Origin: Paractinoplanes maris | Lineage (GTDB): Bacteria; Actinomycetota; Actinomycetes; Mycobacteriales; Micromonosporaceae | DNA: 64,000 bases | Assembly (NCBI RefSeq): GCF_023544465.1 | Contig: NZ_JALPVL010000005.1 | Location: 248,001-312,000, forward strand | Reading direction: 5' to 3' | Part shown: positions 17,446-26,507 of the stretch, piece by piece | Layout: each line of letters begins with the position of its first letter | Position numbering within the stretch: position 1 is the first letter of the stretch | Position numbers and translations under genes: made by a program | Notes under the pieces: generated by a model | What the model was told of the DNA's origin: nothing | The model's input: only the letters and a program-made list of their open reading frames with translations | The model's database searches: none

Positions 17446-18137
17446 AAGTCGCCGACGGCCCGGGCCGTCACCGGCGGGGCGCCGATGTCCGCGACCGGGA
17501 TCGGGGTGGATCGCTCGGCGGTCACCCGGGCGGAGGCCAGGCGGTCGAGGCGGAACCAGCGGATGGCCTCGCGGGTCCGGCAGTGGCCGACGAGATACCA
17601 CTGCCCTCCGGTGCGAGCGAGTACCACCGGATCGATGTGCCGAACGGTCCGCCTCTCCTGCCCGTCGCGGTAGTCCACCACGAGGACCCGCTGTTCGTGC
17701 AACGCCCGCTCGACGGCGCGGCGGGTCCGGACGTCACCCGGCGGCTCGGTGTGGTCGATCCAGACCCGGTCGTTCACCACGGTCGCACGTCTGCGGGCTT
17801 CCTCGTCCATGACGCTCAACGCCTTGACCAGCGCCGCGCGGGCATGGCCGTCGAAGGGCTGCCCCCGGTGGGCGGCCACGGCCGCGGCCAGTCCGGCCAC
17901 CTCGGCGTCGGTGAAGTTGACCGGCGGCAGGGTGGCCGCCTTGTCGACGACATAGCCCCCACCCGGACCGGGACGCGCCCGGACCGGGAAGCCGCCGTGT
18001 TGCAGGCTCGCGATGTCCCGCTTGATCGTCCGCCCGCTGACCTCGAAGATCTCCGCCAGACGGCCGGCGGTGCGCCCGGTCCGGCCGGCACGCCGCAGTT
18101 CTTCCCTCAACGCGTAGAGCCGGCTCGTGCGATCCAT
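17442..18137 (-). CDS. HTH/WYL-domain transcriptional regulator
   Basis: The 231-aa regulator has an N-terminal DeoR-like HTH (LREELRRAGRTGRTAGRLAE, then FEVSGRTIKRDIASL, about residues 8-45) and a WYL ligand domain (about 130-220) with GGQWYLVGHCRTREAIRWFR. The ATG at 18135-18137 (MDRTSRLYAL) is chosen; residues upstream in the same frame are not conserved. It is divergent from the small hydrolase gene at 18187, and only 49 bp separate the two starts, so a shared operator is expected. WYL domains bind nucleotides or other small ligands. Confidence 0.88.
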   Translation of the reverse strand: MDRTSRLYALREELRRAGRTGRTAGRLAEIFEVSGRTIKRDIASLQHGGFPVRARPGPGGGYVVDKAATLPPVNFTDAEVAGLAAAVAAHRGQPFDGHARAALVKALSVMDEEARRRATVVNDRVWIDHTEPPGDVRTRRAVERALHEQRVLVVDYRDGQERRTVRHIDPVVLARTGGQWYLVGHCRTREAIRWFRLDRLASARVTAERSTPIPVADIGAPPVTARAVGDF

Positions 18138-18146
18138 CGGGAAATG

Positions 18147-18163
18147 GTGACATACCAGTGACA
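18147..18163. promoter_or_regulatory. Direct repeat between WYL regulator and hydrolase
   Basis: GTGACA occurs at 18147-18152 and again at 18158-18163, exactly 11 bp (about one helical turn) apart, in the 49-bp divergent intergenic region. It is a candidate operator for the WYL regulator. Confidence 0.5.
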
Positions 18164-18186
18164 GCTCGCCGTGCCACGATCCGGTC

Positions 18187-18900
18187 ATGGCTGCTCAACA
18201 CGCAATCCTGTTCATCAGCGGAGCCGGTCTGCCGGCCTGGATCTGGGACGACGTCCGGCAGTGCCTGGGCGACGGACAGCCGCTGGCGGTCGCTGCTCGA
18301 CCGGCCGGCCGATCCCCGGCCGGATTGCGCGACTTCGCCGACGCCGCCCTCGGCTCCGCGCCGACCGGCCGGTTCGCGATCGTCGCGCACTCGATCGGCG
18401 GGGTGATCGGCGCCGAGATCGCCGGGCTCGTGCCCGAGCGCGTCACCGCGTTCCTCGGCGTGTCCGCCGTTGTCCCCAGGCCCGGAGCGTCCTTTCTCTC
18501 GGCGATGCCGATCCCGAACCGGTGGGTGCTGAGCGCGGTGATGCGCGTCGCCGGCAACCGTCCGCCCGACAAGGCGATCCGGCGCGGTCTGGCCGACCGT
18601 CTCGACGAGCAGACCACCGAACGCCTCCTCGCCGACTTCACCACCGAGCCGACCGGCCTCTACCGGAGCCGGACCCCCGGGCAGTCCTGGGCCGGTCGGC
18701 GCGGATACCTTTTCACCGACCGGGATCGTGAAGTGCCCGTGGCCGTGCAACGACGGAGTGCCCGGCAACTCGGCGCCCAGTGGGTCGGCAACCTCGACAC
18801 CGGCCACCTGCCCATGCTGGAGGATCCGCGGGCTCTGGCCGGCTCGATCACCGGCTTCCTGGCCACCGCGCCGACGACCCGCCGGGAAGCCGGACGGTGA
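18187..18900 (+). CDS. Alpha/beta-hydrolase-fold protein
   Basis: The 237-aa protein has an alpha/beta-hydrolase core: FISGAGLPAWIWDD (oxyanion region), the nucleophile elbow IVAHSIGGVIGAE (Ser near residue 70), and a C-terminal His in NLDTGHLPMLEDP. The substrate is unknown. It is divergently transcribed from the WYL regulator, which probably controls it. Confidence 0.82.
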   Translation: MAAQHAILFISGAGLPAWIWDDVRQCLGDGQPLAVAARPAGRSPAGLRDFADAALGSAPTGRFAIVAHSIGGVIGAEIAGLVPERVTAFLGVSAVVPRPGASFLSAMPIPNRWVLSAVMRVAGNRPPDKAIRRGLADRLDEQTTERLLADFTTEPTGLYRSRTPGQSWAGRRGYLFTDRDREVPVAVQRRSARQLGAQWVGNLDTGHLPMLEDPRALAGSITGFLATAPTTRREAGR

Positions 18901-19009
18901 CCGTGCGGGCGCGCTCAAGCTCCGTCCGGCGTGCTCGCCGGTCGGTGCATGGTGGGAGGGCTCGGTCGGCGCCGGTGCAGGTTGAGCCGCGTCTGGAGGG
19001 CGACCAGGG

Positions 19010-19696
19010 CTATGACCCGACGCGCTCCGGTGACGGCTGGGCTTCGGTGGTGCGCCACCAGGGCCGGGACGCCAGCCCGGCCAGCACCGCGCCGGCCGCG
19101 TTGACCAGCACGTCGTCGATCGACGAGACCCGGTCCAGGCGCAACGCGTACTGGGCGAACTCGATCAGGGCCGAGCAGCCGGCGCCGAGCGCCAGGATCC
19201 GCGGTACGGAAGCCAGCGCCGCGAACCGGATCGGGGCGAAGAACCCCAATGCCGCCAGCACCACCAGATTGCCGCCGATCCCGAGCGGGCCCATCGTCAC
19301 GAGGTCGCGCAGCGGCACCAGACTCACCCGGCCGGGGACGACGCCGGCTCCCGGTCCTGGCATCAAGGTCAGCCACACCATCGGCACCGTCCCATAGACC
19401 AGACCCACCTCGGCCACCGAGCGCCGCCAGGCCGAGAGGTCGCCCGCGGCCCGCCGGATCCGTGCCAGGGCCCACACGACCAGGCCGGCCACCGGCAATC
19501 CCACGAGCGTCATGAGCACGACGCCGTTCTCCGTGTCGTAGCACCCGTGCCACTTCCCCGCGAAGCACTGGGGTGCTGACATGACCAGCATCCGCCGCAT
19601 CACCACCAAGGCCAGCAAAGCGCCGAGCACGGCCAGGGTGAGGAACACGATGCCGCCGGTGCGGCGCCGGCTGGTCGGGGGTGCGCTGTGGCTCAT
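19010..19696 (-). CDS. VanZ-like membrane protein
   Basis: This 228-aa protein has about five transmembrane segments and ends with the VanZ-type pattern SALIEFAQYALRLDRVSSID followed by DVLVNAAGAVLAG. VanZ-family proteins are linked to teicoplanin tolerance or, more broadly, cell-envelope changes, but the role of most actinobacterial members is unknown. Start is the ATG at 19694-19696. There is a cysteine pair in APQCFAGKWHGCYD just after the first helix, likely extracytoplasmic. Confidence 0.78.
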   Translation of the reverse strand: MSHSAPPTSRRRTGGIVFLTLAVLGALLALVVMRRMLVMSAPQCFAGKWHGCYDTENGVVLMTLVGLPVAGLVVWALARIRRAAGDLSAWRRSVAEVGLVYGTVPMVWLTLMPGPGAGVVPGRVSLVPLRDLVTMGPLGIGGNLVVLAALGFFAPIRFAALASVPRILALGAGCSALIEFAQYALRLDRVSSIDDVLVNAAGAVLAGLASRPWWRTTEAQPSPERVGS

Positions 19697-19822
19697 GCCG
19701 CCATCAAAGCCGGGGCGTCGTTGCGCCAGCATAAGCAAAAGTCCATATGACCGGATTATACGTTTGCGGCTTACGACCAGCGGACCGGCCGGCCGCGGAA
19801 AGCCCACGGCCGGGCGGAAGGC

Positions 19823-21064
19823 TCAGCTGACGGTGATCGTCCCGTTCGAGGCGCGGACACAGTGCACGGAACGCGAGGCGGTGACCGCGGCCCCGGCCAG
19901 GCACTGGCCCAGCACGCCGTGGCCGGCCGCGTTGGGATGCCAGGACTCCTGGCAGATCTGGAAGTACGTGACACACGAGTTGGCGATGCGCTGGATGGCG
20001 AGCTTGTCGTAGCCGGACAGGTCGGTCAGGAAGGTGCCGGTCGGGCCGTCCTGCAGGCGGATCGGCGTGGCCAGGGCGTTGCCGGGGCTGCCGGTCCGCT
20101 CGCACAGGCGGGCACCGTCGAAGGCCCGCTGCACGTTCAGGTAGACCAGGTCGTCGTTCGGGAACTCACTCCGGAGCGCGCCGTGCACGCCGGCGACCAG
20201 TGTGCCCAGGCCGGCCGAGAAGAGGTGACCGGCAGCCAGGCTGGCCCGGTGGATCGGGCAGCCGGCCCGGTACCGTTCAGCGCCCAGCGCGCGGAACTTG
20301 TCGCGGTCGTCGGCCCGGCCGTCCTCCTCCCACAGCGCGCTCTCGAGGTCGTTCGGCAGCGGATTCGTGTAGTCCTGGAAGACCACGCGGTGCACCCCGT
20401 CGGCGTCGATCTCGTCCAGGGTGCGCAGGATCTCCCGTACGGCCGCAGTGGTCTCCGCCTGGGCGGCGCTCAGCTGGGCCGGGGTGGCCAGGTCACCGGC
20501 CGCGCACGGGGCCTGCGGCACCGGCCCGCCGAGGTAGGCCCAGAACTCCCACCAGCCGGTCCAGGCGTCGGCCACGAACCGGTTGGCACACTTCACGGCG
20601 ACGTCGCCAAATGTGAACTGGGTGTTGTTCGAGCCCAGCCCGATCAGCACCAGATCGATGTCATGGGTGCGTCCCACCGCGCGCAGCTGGTCGAGTTGCG
20701 AGGCGACCGTGCGGCCCTTCTCGCGGGCGTTCGACGCGTGCGCGATGTCCTGCGGCTGCCCACCCGAGCAGGCCAGGTTGAACCGGTCCTGGATGCCCGG
20801 CAGCGACGCCCGCAGCAGCGACGCGTTGCCCGAGCGGTGGCAGAAGAAGGCGTTGCTGTTCGCCGCCGACCAGCCCGGAAAGGCTTGCGCCTGCCCGTTC
20901 ACGTCGACGACGGACTGGTAGGCGCCGGCTCCCTCACCGCTGATGAAGCTGTCGCCGAGCGCGACCGCGGCGGTGGGCCGGGCGGCTCGGGCGGGGACGG
21001 CGGTGGCGGTCAGAGCGACGAGGGCGAGGACAACGGGCACGGCGAATCGACGCCACAGTGACAA
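19823..21064 (-). CDS. Secreted SGNH/GDSL-type hydrolase
   Basis: This roughly 413-aa secreted protein has signal peptide RFAVPVVLALVALTATAVPA, then RPTAAVALGDSFISGEGAGAY with the GDS nucleophile block I. GLGSNNTQF provides block III, and the C-terminal ESWHPNAAGH provides the catalytic Asp/His region. Several cysteines suggest disulfides. It is probably a secreted esterase or lipase. The start is uncertain: TTG at 21062-21064 follows a GGAGG; a GTG (21076) and ATG (21103) in frame are alternatives that would lengthen the signal peptide n-region. Confidence 0.85.
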   Translation of the reverse strand: MSLWRRFAVPVVLALVALTATAVPARAARPTAAVALGDSFISGEGAGAYQSVVDVNGQAQAFPGWSAANSNAFFCHRSGNASLLRASLPGIQDRFNLACSGGQPQDIAHASNAREKGRTVASQLDQLRAVGRTHDIDLVLIGLGSNNTQFTFGDVAVKCANRFVADAWTGWWEFWAYLGGPVPQAPCAAGDLATPAQLSAAQAETTAAVREILRTLDEIDADGVHRVVFQDYTNPLPNDLESALWEEDGRADDRDKFRALGAERYRAGCPIHRASLAAGHLFSAGLGTLVAGVHGALRSEFPNDDLVYLNVQRAFDGARLCERTGSPGNALATPIRLQDGPTGTFLTDLSGYDKLAIQRIANSCVTYFQICQESWHPNAAGHGVLGQCLAGAAVTASRSVHCVRASNGTITVS

Positions 21065-21298
21065 GGCGGCCTCCACGGACGAGGGGAACCCTGATCCGAT
21101 CATCTACTTCGGAGGCCGTCAATGTTTCACAGTTGTTGCGTCGGACGTCGTCCACGGCACGAGTCCACCCTGCCCACCGTCGACCGAACCTGAACCGCGC
21201 GGCCGGACAGTGACCGGAAGATGACTTGACGCAGTGATGACGGTCGTTCACGCTCATCCTGGATTGCGGGCCAGGTCACCGACCCGAAAGGGGGCGCG

Positions 21299-21583
21299 AT
21301 GACCCCGGGTAGCGCGCGCCTCCCCGGCGATCCCGGTGGCACCGGCGGACGCGTGATCGTGGCCTGCCAGGACTGTCGATGGTGGGAAGAGAGCCATTCC
21401 GTGCGTCGCCTGTGCCCCCGGGGCGGCAGTCAGCACCGCCGGCCGATTCCCGTCATCGCGCTGGTCAGATGCGAGCGAGGTTGTGCCGAGGCGTGGTACC
21501 GACAGATGCCTACTGTCTGGACTCACCAGACTCCGGACGGAACCCATCGCCTGGTCGTGGCGAGGTTCAGGCCGTTGTCATGA
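21299..21583 (+). CDS. Small cysteine-containing protein of unknown function
   Basis: This 94-aa product starts at an ATG with GAAAGGGGG upstream. It has a CxxC-like pair (VACQDCRWW), a further Cys (RLCPRGG) and a CxxxC (RCERGCAEAW), a pattern that could bind a metal. I recognise no family. Support for it being real is the ribosome binding site and the ATGA overlap (21580-21583) with the next gene. It probably belongs with the next two genes as one cassette. Confidence 0.55.
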   Translation: MTPGSARLPGDPGGTGGRVIVACQDCRWWEESHSVRRLCPRGGSQHRRPIPVIALVRCERGCAEAWYRQMPTVWTHQTPDGTHRLVVARFRPLS

Positions 21584-22491
21584 TCGACAGCCTGCTGGAT
21601 CGGGCCACCGCGGTCCTCGAGCGCCGGTTCCTCACCAACGCGTTTCTGCCCGTGCTCCTTCTACTGCCGGCCGCCGCCCTCCCAAGCCTGGTCGAAGGAG
21701 GCCGCCTCAACCAGGTCGTAGCGGCTTTCAGTGCTCTCCCTCTTGCGACGAAACTGCTGGTGGCCGGTGGATACTTCACTTTCGCCTGGTTCCTGGCCGT
21801 GATCGTGGCCAGCCAGTGGCGCAACATCATCCGGCTCTTCGAGGGATATCCGCTGGCGGGATGGCCCGCGGTCGACGCCATCGGCAAACACTGGCACCGG
21901 ACTCAGAGCGCCGACCTGGACGCCGACAGCGCGGAATGGTTCTCCAACTACCTCGCCTATCCGGCGAGCGACGAGGTGCTGCCGACCCGTCTCGGCAACG
22001 TGATGCGCGCGGCCGAGCGCTATCCCCTGGACCGCTACGGCGCCGACTTGATCCTGGTCTGGCCACGCCTGCTCCAGGTCATCCCGCGGGAGTCGGCTCA
22101 AGATGTCGAGGAGGCGCGGGGTCGTCTGGAGTTCGTCCTGGTGCTCGCGCTCTGGTTCGCCGGCTTCGCGGCGCTGGCTCCGGTGTTCGCCTTCTCGGCG
22201 CGCGGATCGGCGCTCGTAGCGGTGAGTTGCCTGATGCTCGGCACGGGCGGCGCCTACGCCGCCTACCTGTCGGGCATCGCGGCCGCCGCGGAGTACGGCG
22301 AATACCTCCGAGCGCTCTTCGACACTCACCGATTCGCTCTCCTTCGCCAGCTGAACGCGCCGATTCCGACCACCCTGCGAGGCGAGCGTCAGCTCTGGCG
22401 CGAGCTCGGCGACTTTGTCGGAAGAGGTATCCCGCCAAGATGGGATTACGATCACGGCGTGGCTGGACCGCCGGATTCCGCGGCCGGATAG
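21580..22491 (+). CDS. Membrane protein of unknown function
   Basis: The 303-aa protein has four likely transmembrane segments: about residues 23-40, 58-80, 185-208 and 212-240. Between the pairs is a soluble stretch with FEGYPLAGWPAVDAIGKHWH and SADLDADSAEWFSNYLAYPA. The two-plus-two helix layout with a cytosolic middle does not match a family I can name. It starts inside the preceding small gene (ATGA) and ends 9 bp before the SAF-domain gene. Confidence 0.7.
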   Translation: MIDSLLDRATAVLERRFLTNAFLPVLLLLPAAALPSLVEGGRLNQVVAAFSALPLATKLLVAGGYFTFAWFLAVIVASQWRNIIRLFEGYPLAGWPAVDAIGKHWHRTQSADLDADSAEWFSNYLAYPASDEVLPTRLGNVMRAAERYPLDRYGADLILVWPRLLQVIPRESAQDVEEARGRLEFVLVLALWFAGFAALAPVFAFSARGSALVAVSCLMLGTGGAYAAYLSGIAAAAEYGEYLRALFDTHRFALLRQLNAPIPTTLRGERQLWRELGDFVGRGIPPRWDYDHGVAGPPDSAAG

Positions 22492-22500
22492 GGTCGCGCG

Positions 22501-23268
22501 GTGCCTCCGAATGAAGTGTCCGACGGCCCCTCCGGTGGCACCGCGCCCGGTGCCAATCCGTTCATCGGCGGCGAGCCCGTCGACGGGAGCGTCGGGGTCG
22601 CGACCGGTGAGTTCAGCGCTGTGCCGGACCCTGTCGCCGACCGGCCGGTGGAGCTACCTCCGCAGGGTCCGTCCGCGGCGCGACGACGTCCCCTGGGCGT
22701 GGCCGGCCCCCTTCCCCGGTACCTCTTCCTGGTGGTGCTGCTTCTCTGCGTCGCGACCATCTACTTCACCTTCGGCCAGCCCGACGACGTCCCGGTTCTG
22801 GTGGCCCGACGGGACATCCCCGCTTATCACGTCATAACCCCGGAAGATGTCGCCCTGGCCACCCGCGAAGCCGATGAAGCGAAGAAATACGCGGCTCTGC
22901 CGGTTGAAGGTCGCCTGAGTCTTGTCGCGATCGGCAAGGACCAGCCGCTCATGCAGACCGACGTGGCCCCGGATGTAGCGGGGATCCTCGGCGACGACCT
23001 CAGCATCCACGGGTTCGACGTGCCACCGGCCGCGGTGCTCGGTGGGGGCCTGCGCACCGGCGACAGCATCCGGCTCATTCTTCGTGAGGACCAGCGATTC
23101 GCCCGGCTGGACGCCGTCGTTCTCGCCGTCGCCGGGGCGCAGGACGGTCCGATCAGAACACTTGTCGTGGCCATCCGCGCCAAGGACGCGAGTGCCAACG
23201 AACGCGCGATCGCGGTGGGCAAAGCGTCTGTGCTGAAGGATCCCGCCGCGCCCAACGCTTCGGACTGA
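22501..23268 (+). CDS. SAF-domain membrane-anchored protein (CpaB-like fold)
   Basis: The 255-aa protein has a Pro/Gly-rich cytosolic N-terminus, one transmembrane helix (about residues 74-93, YLFLVVLLLCVATIYF) and an extracytoplasmic SAF domain beginning VPVLVARRDIPAYHVITPED. SAF domains occur in CpaB/RcpC pilus-assembly proteins and antifreeze/sialic-acid synthase-like proteins. No Tad/Flp pilus genes are adjacent. GTG start at 22501. It is the last gene of a three-gene cassette of unknown role and ends 9 bp before the convergent tctA gene. Confidence 0.72.
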   Translation: MPPNEVSDGPSGGTAPGANPFIGGEPVDGSVGVATGEFSAVPDPVADRPVELPPQGPSAARRRPLGVAGPLPRYLFLVVLLLCVATIYFTFGQPDDVPVLVARRDIPAYHVITPEDVALATREADEAKKYAALPVEGRLSLVAIGKDQPLMQTDVAPDVAGILGDDLSIHGFDVPPAAVLGGGLRTGDSIRLILREDQRFARLDAVVLAVAGAQDGPIRTLVVAIRAKDASANERAIAVGKASVLKDPAAPNASD

Positions 23269-23277
23269 ACTGTGCCG

Positions 23278-24780
23278 TCACCCGACCGACTGTTTGTCTC
23301 TTCCCGTTGAGCGGCGGCGGGCGAAGGCCAGGGCCGGCGGCGCCACGAGGGCGAGGAGGACGACCAGCCACAGGACCACGGTGAGGGGCGAGGACACGAG
23401 GGTCGACCAGTCGCCCTCGGAGAGGGCCAGGGCGCGGCGCAGCTGTTGCTCGGCCAAGGGGGCCAGGATCAGGCCGACGACCGCCGGGGCCACCGGGACG
23501 CCCGCCTCGCGCATGAGCAGACCGATCAACCCGAGGACCGTGAGGACGATCAGGTCGGCCACGGTGCCGCCCGCGGCGAACGCACCGAGGCAGGCGAAGA
23601 CCAGGACACCGGCGTAGATCCCGTACGCGGGAATGGTCAGCAGCCGCACCCAGGCCCGCGCCAGCGGCAGGTTCAGCACCAGCAGCAGCACGTTGCCGAT
23701 GTAGAGGCTGGCGATCAGCGCCCAGACCAGCTCCCCCGACTCGCTGAACAGCTGCGGACCGGGCTGCAGCCCGTACGACTGGAATGCGGTCAGGATGACC
23801 GCGGCCGTGGCCGAGGTGGGCAGGCCGATCGTCAGCAGCGGCACCAGCACGCCGGCCGCCGCGGCGTTGTTGGCCGCTTCGGGCCCGGCCACGCCCTCGA
23901 TGGCGCCGTGACCGAACTCGTCGCGGTGCTTGGAGAGCCGTTTCTCCAGGCTGTAGCTGAGGAACGTGGGCACGTCGGCGCCGCCCGCGGGCAGACTGCC
24001 GATCGGGAAGCCGAGGGCGGTGCCGCGCAGCCAGGCCGGCCACGAGCGGCGGAAGTCCGCCCGTGACAGCATCGGCTGGCCCCGCAGCGGTTCGACCCGG
24101 CTGTCGCCGGTGCCCGCGATCAGGTGGGCGAAGGTCTCGCCCAGCGCGAACAGGGCCACCACCACGATCACCACGTCGATGCCGTCCAAAAGCGACGGCA
24201 TCCCGAAGGCCAGGCGGGCCTGACCGGTCTGCGTGTCGATGCCGACCAGCCCGATCGTGGCCCCGATGACCAGACTGGCCCCGCCCTTGAGCAGGCTCGG
24301 GCCGAGCAGGGCGCTGACCGTCACGAAGGCGACCGCCATCAGCGCGACATACTCGGGTGGTCCGAAGTTGACGGCGATGTCGGCCACGACCGGGGCGGCC
24401 ACGGAGAGCGCGATGGTGCCGATGGTGCCGGCGACGAAACTGCCCAGCGCGGCGGTGGCGAGTGCGGCCGCGCCCCGACCGGCGCGGGCCATCTTGTTGC
24501 CCTCCAGCGCGGTGGCCACCGAGGCGCTCTCGCCCGGGGTGTTCAGCAGGATCGAAGTGGTCGAACCGCCGTACATCCCGCCGTAGTAGATGCCCGCGAA
24601 CATGATCAGCGCGGCCGCCGGCTCGAGGCGGAACGTGACCGGCAGCAGCAGGGCGACGGTCAGCGCGGGGCCGATGCCGGGCAGCACGCCGACCGCGGTG
24701 CCGATCGTGACGCCGATGAAGGCCCACAGCAGGTTGCCCGGGGTGAGCGCGTCGGCGAAGCCGGAGAGCAGGTCGCCCAT
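23278..24780 (-). CDS. tctA: Tripartite tricarboxylate transporter, large membrane subunit TctA
   Basis: This 500-aa protein is the large permease of the TTT family, with about 12 membrane helices. Typical stretches are [40 protein letters not shown] (the family's most conserved motif) and [16 protein letters not shown]. It takes up tricarboxylates or related organic acids, driven by the ion gradient, with the binding protein TctC. It begins 1 nt after the tctB stop. Confidence 0.96.
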   Translation of the reverse strand: MGDLLSGFADALTPGNLLWAFIGVTIGTAVGVLPGIGPALTVALLLPVTFRLEPAAALIMFAGIYYGGMYGGSTTSILLNTPGESASVATALEGNKMARAGRGAAALATAALGSFVAGTIGTIALSVAAPVVADIAVNFGPPEYVALMAVAFVTVSALLGPSLLKGGASLVIGATIGLVGIDTQTGQARLAFGMPSLLDGIDVVIVVVALFALGETFAHLIAGTGDSRVEPLRGQPMLSRADFRRSWPAWLRGTALGFPIGSLPAGGADVPTFLSYSLEKRLSKHRDEFGHGAIEGVAGPEAANNAAAAGVLVPLLTIGLPTSATAAVILTAFQSYGLQPGPQLFSESGELVWALIASLYIGNVLLLVLNLPLARAWVRLLTIPAYGIYAGVLVFACLGAFAAGGTVADLIVLTVLGLIGLLMREAGVPVAPAVVGLILAPLAEQQLRRALALSEGDWSTLVSSPLTVVLWLVVLLALVAPPALAFARRRSTGRDKQSVG

Positions 24781-24781
24781 G

Positions 24782-25279
24782 TCAGAACCCCCACGGCCCG
24801 GTCGGCAGCGACAACCCGATCAGCACGTCGAAGACGAGGAACACCACCACGGCCAGCGTCCAGCCGTAGGCCACCACGCGAGCCGGATGGGGCGCGCCGA
24901 GCAGCAGGGCGGCCCCGGCGAACAGGCCGGCCGAGCTCACCACGTACCCCATGACCGGCAGCAGCAGCGCGAACGCGATCAGGACGACCACCAGGGCCGT
25001 CAGGCGCCACAGGCGCCGTTTCCCCTCTTGCGGCGTACGGAGGAAACGGCGCGACTGAAAGGCCAGCGCACCACCCAGGACCCCCAGCAGCACGCCCATC
25101 AGCGTCGGTGCCGCGGCCGGCCCGAGCGCCTCGTCGGAGTCCCGCAGCCGGGCGGCGTCGATCAGTACGACGACCGCGCCGAGAATCATCAGGACGCCGA
25201 GCGCACCGGCCGCCCGAGCCTCCCGATGCGCCAGCTCCGGCGTCTCCGGAACCGGCCGCCCCTCCTCGATGTCCGTCAT
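24782..25279 (-). CDS. tctB: Tripartite tricarboxylate transporter, small membrane subunit TctB
   Basis: The 165-aa protein has four predicted helices (about residues 30-50, 70-85, 95-125 and 140-160), the usual size and layout for TctB. It starts with an ATG that overlaps the stop of a tiny upstream ORF (TCATGA at 25276-25281), and it sits between tctC and tctA, as in classical tctCBA operons. Confidence 0.92.
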   Translation of the reverse strand: MTDIEEGRPVPETPELAHREARAAGALGVLMILGAVVVLIDAARLRDSDEALGPAAAPTLMGVLLGVLGGALAFQSRRFLRTPQEGKRRLWRLTALVVVLIAFALLLPVMGYVVSSAGLFAGAALLLGAPHPARVVAYGWTLAVVVFLVFDVLIGLSLPTGPWGF

Positions 25280-25377
25280 GACGCTCCGCTGACTCCGGTG
25301 CAGTCGCTCATGCTGAGCATCCGGGCATGCCCTCCTGGCCCTGCGATCGCTCCGCTGACTCCGGTGCAGTCGCTCAT
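25276..25377 (-). CDS. 33-aa coupling micro-ORF between tctC and tctB
   Basis: Reading the minus strand from 25377, an ATG that overlaps the tctC stop (ATGA, 25374-25377) opens a 33-codon frame ending in TGA, which in turn overlaps the tctB ATG. The peptide begins MSDCTGVSGA, repeats MSDCTGVSGA after a 12-residue spacer, and ends with Ser. Both junctions are ATGA-type, so ribosomes leaving tctC could translate the micro-ORF and pass straight to tctB. The internal repeat has a 66-bp (22-codon) period that preserves the frame; a single copy would also couple tctC to tctB. Whether the peptide itself has a function is unknown. Confidence 0.5.
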   Translation of the reverse strand: MSDCTGVSGAIAGPGGHARMLSMSDCTGVSGAS

Positions 25378-25379
25378 GC
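25282..25379. repeat. Two copies of a 32-bp direct repeat
   Basis: The same 32-bp sequence, beginning CGCTCCGCTGACTCCGG, occurs identically at 25282-25313 and 25348-25379 (66 bp apart). The right copy includes the tctC stop codon; the left copy sits just before the tctB start. This looks like an in-frame 66-bp partial duplication. Confidence 0.9.
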
Positions 25380-26369
25380 CAGCCCCATCTTCTTGAGCAC
25401 GTCGGTGACGGTGCGGCGCTCGTCGGCGATGTACCGCTCGAACTGTGCCCCGGTCAGCGTGGCGTCGAGCCAGCCCCGCCGCTGCAGGGTCTCGCGCCAG
25501 GCCTCGGTCCGGGTCATGCCGACCAGCAGATCCTCGAGCTGCCGCTCGTCCTCGGCCGTGATACCCGGCGGCGCGACCACCCCGCGCCAGTTGGCCAGCT
25601 CCACGTCGACCCCCTGCTCCTTCAGCGTGGGCACGTCGGGCAGTGAGGGCAGCCGCTGCGGGCTGGAGACGGCGATCGCCCGGATCGTGCCCGCCTTGAT
25701 CTGCCCCTCCAACTCGGACACGCCGGAGACGCCGGCCGTGGCCCGCCCGGAGAGCAGCGTGGACAGCGCCTCACCGCCACCGGAGTGGGCCACGTAGTTG
25801 ACGCCGGCCGGGTCCGCGCCGATCGCGTCGGCCACCAGCCCGGCCAGGATCTGCTCGATGCCGCCGGCCGAACCACCGGCCCAGCTGACCTTGCCCAGGT
25901 CGTCCTTCATCGCGGCGACCAGGCCGGCCATGTCCTTCACCGGCGAGTCGGCCGGCACCACGATCACCTCGTAGTCGGTGAGCAGCCGGGCCAGCGGTGT
26001 CGTCCGGTCGAGGGCCACCGGCGAGTCGTTGCTCTCGATCGCGCCCACCATCACCAGGCCCATCACCATGAGCTGGGTCGGGTCGCCCTCGAACCGCACG
26101 AACTGGCTGAGCCCGATCGTCCCGCCCGCCCCGGCCACGTTGTAGACCTCGGTCCGCCCGGCCTCGGTGCGCAGCGCCGTCTGCATCTCGCGGGCGGTCT
26201 GATCCCACCCGCCGCCCGGCCCGGCCGGGGCCATCAGCCGCAGCTGCCGCCCGTTCAGGAAGCCGGCCTCGTCGTCCCGCCCCCACACCAGGGACGCGAC
26301 GAGCAGCACCGTTGCCAGTCCCGCAGCCACAAAGGGGCCCGCGGCGGCGGGTCGCCAAGTGATCCGCAT
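25374..26369 (-). CDS. tctC: Tripartite tricarboxylate transporter binding protein TctC
   Basis: The 331-aa protein is a Bug/TctC-type extracytoplasmic solute receptor. After an N-terminal hydrophobic segment (FVAAGLATVLLVASLVWG) it reads LRLMAPAGPGGGWDQTAREM, the first ligand-binding loop, then YNVAGAGGTIGL and later LPDVPTLKEQGVDVELANWR, all hallmark motifs. No lipobox Cys is seen, so it is probably held by an uncleaved signal anchor or released. First gene of the tct operon and divergent from the SARP gene at 26508. No TctDE-like two-component system is nearby. Confidence 0.95.
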   Translation of the reverse strand: MRITWRPAAAGPFVAAGLATVLLVASLVWGRDDEAGFLNGRQLRLMAPAGPGGGWDQTAREMQTALRTEAGRTEVYNVAGAGGTIGLSQFVRFEGDPTQLMVMGLVMVGAIESNDSPVALDRTTPLARLLTDYEVIVVPADSPVKDMAGLVAAMKDDLGKVSWAGGSAGGIEQILAGLVADAIGADPAGVNYVAHSGGGEALSTLLSGRATAGVSGVSELEGQIKAGTIRAIAVSSPQRLPSLPDVPTLKEQGVDVELANWRGVVAPPGITAEDERQLEDLLVGMTRTEAWRETLQRRGWLDATLTGAQFERYIADERRTVTDVLKKMGLA

Positions 26370-26507
26370 CGGTCCTCACCACGCTTTCGTGACGTTCCGC
26401 CCGACACTCCCCATAGATTCAGCTACCTGGATCTTTTAGTCAAACTTCGAGTGTGCCGACCGGGGCCGGTTCGCGTCCGGTGGATCGGGCGCGGGAGGAT
26501 CGTGGGC

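Noticed and set aside
25282..25379. Two 32-bp identical repeats as a CRISPR array
   Set aside because: Only two copies, one spacer, and the repeat is part of the tctC stop/tctB start region; no cas genes are present.
25785..26507. Plus-strand extension of the second SARP gene back over tctC
   Set aside because: The frame is open but overlaps the clear tctC gene and has no similarity; the GTG at 26508 with GGGAGGA is better.
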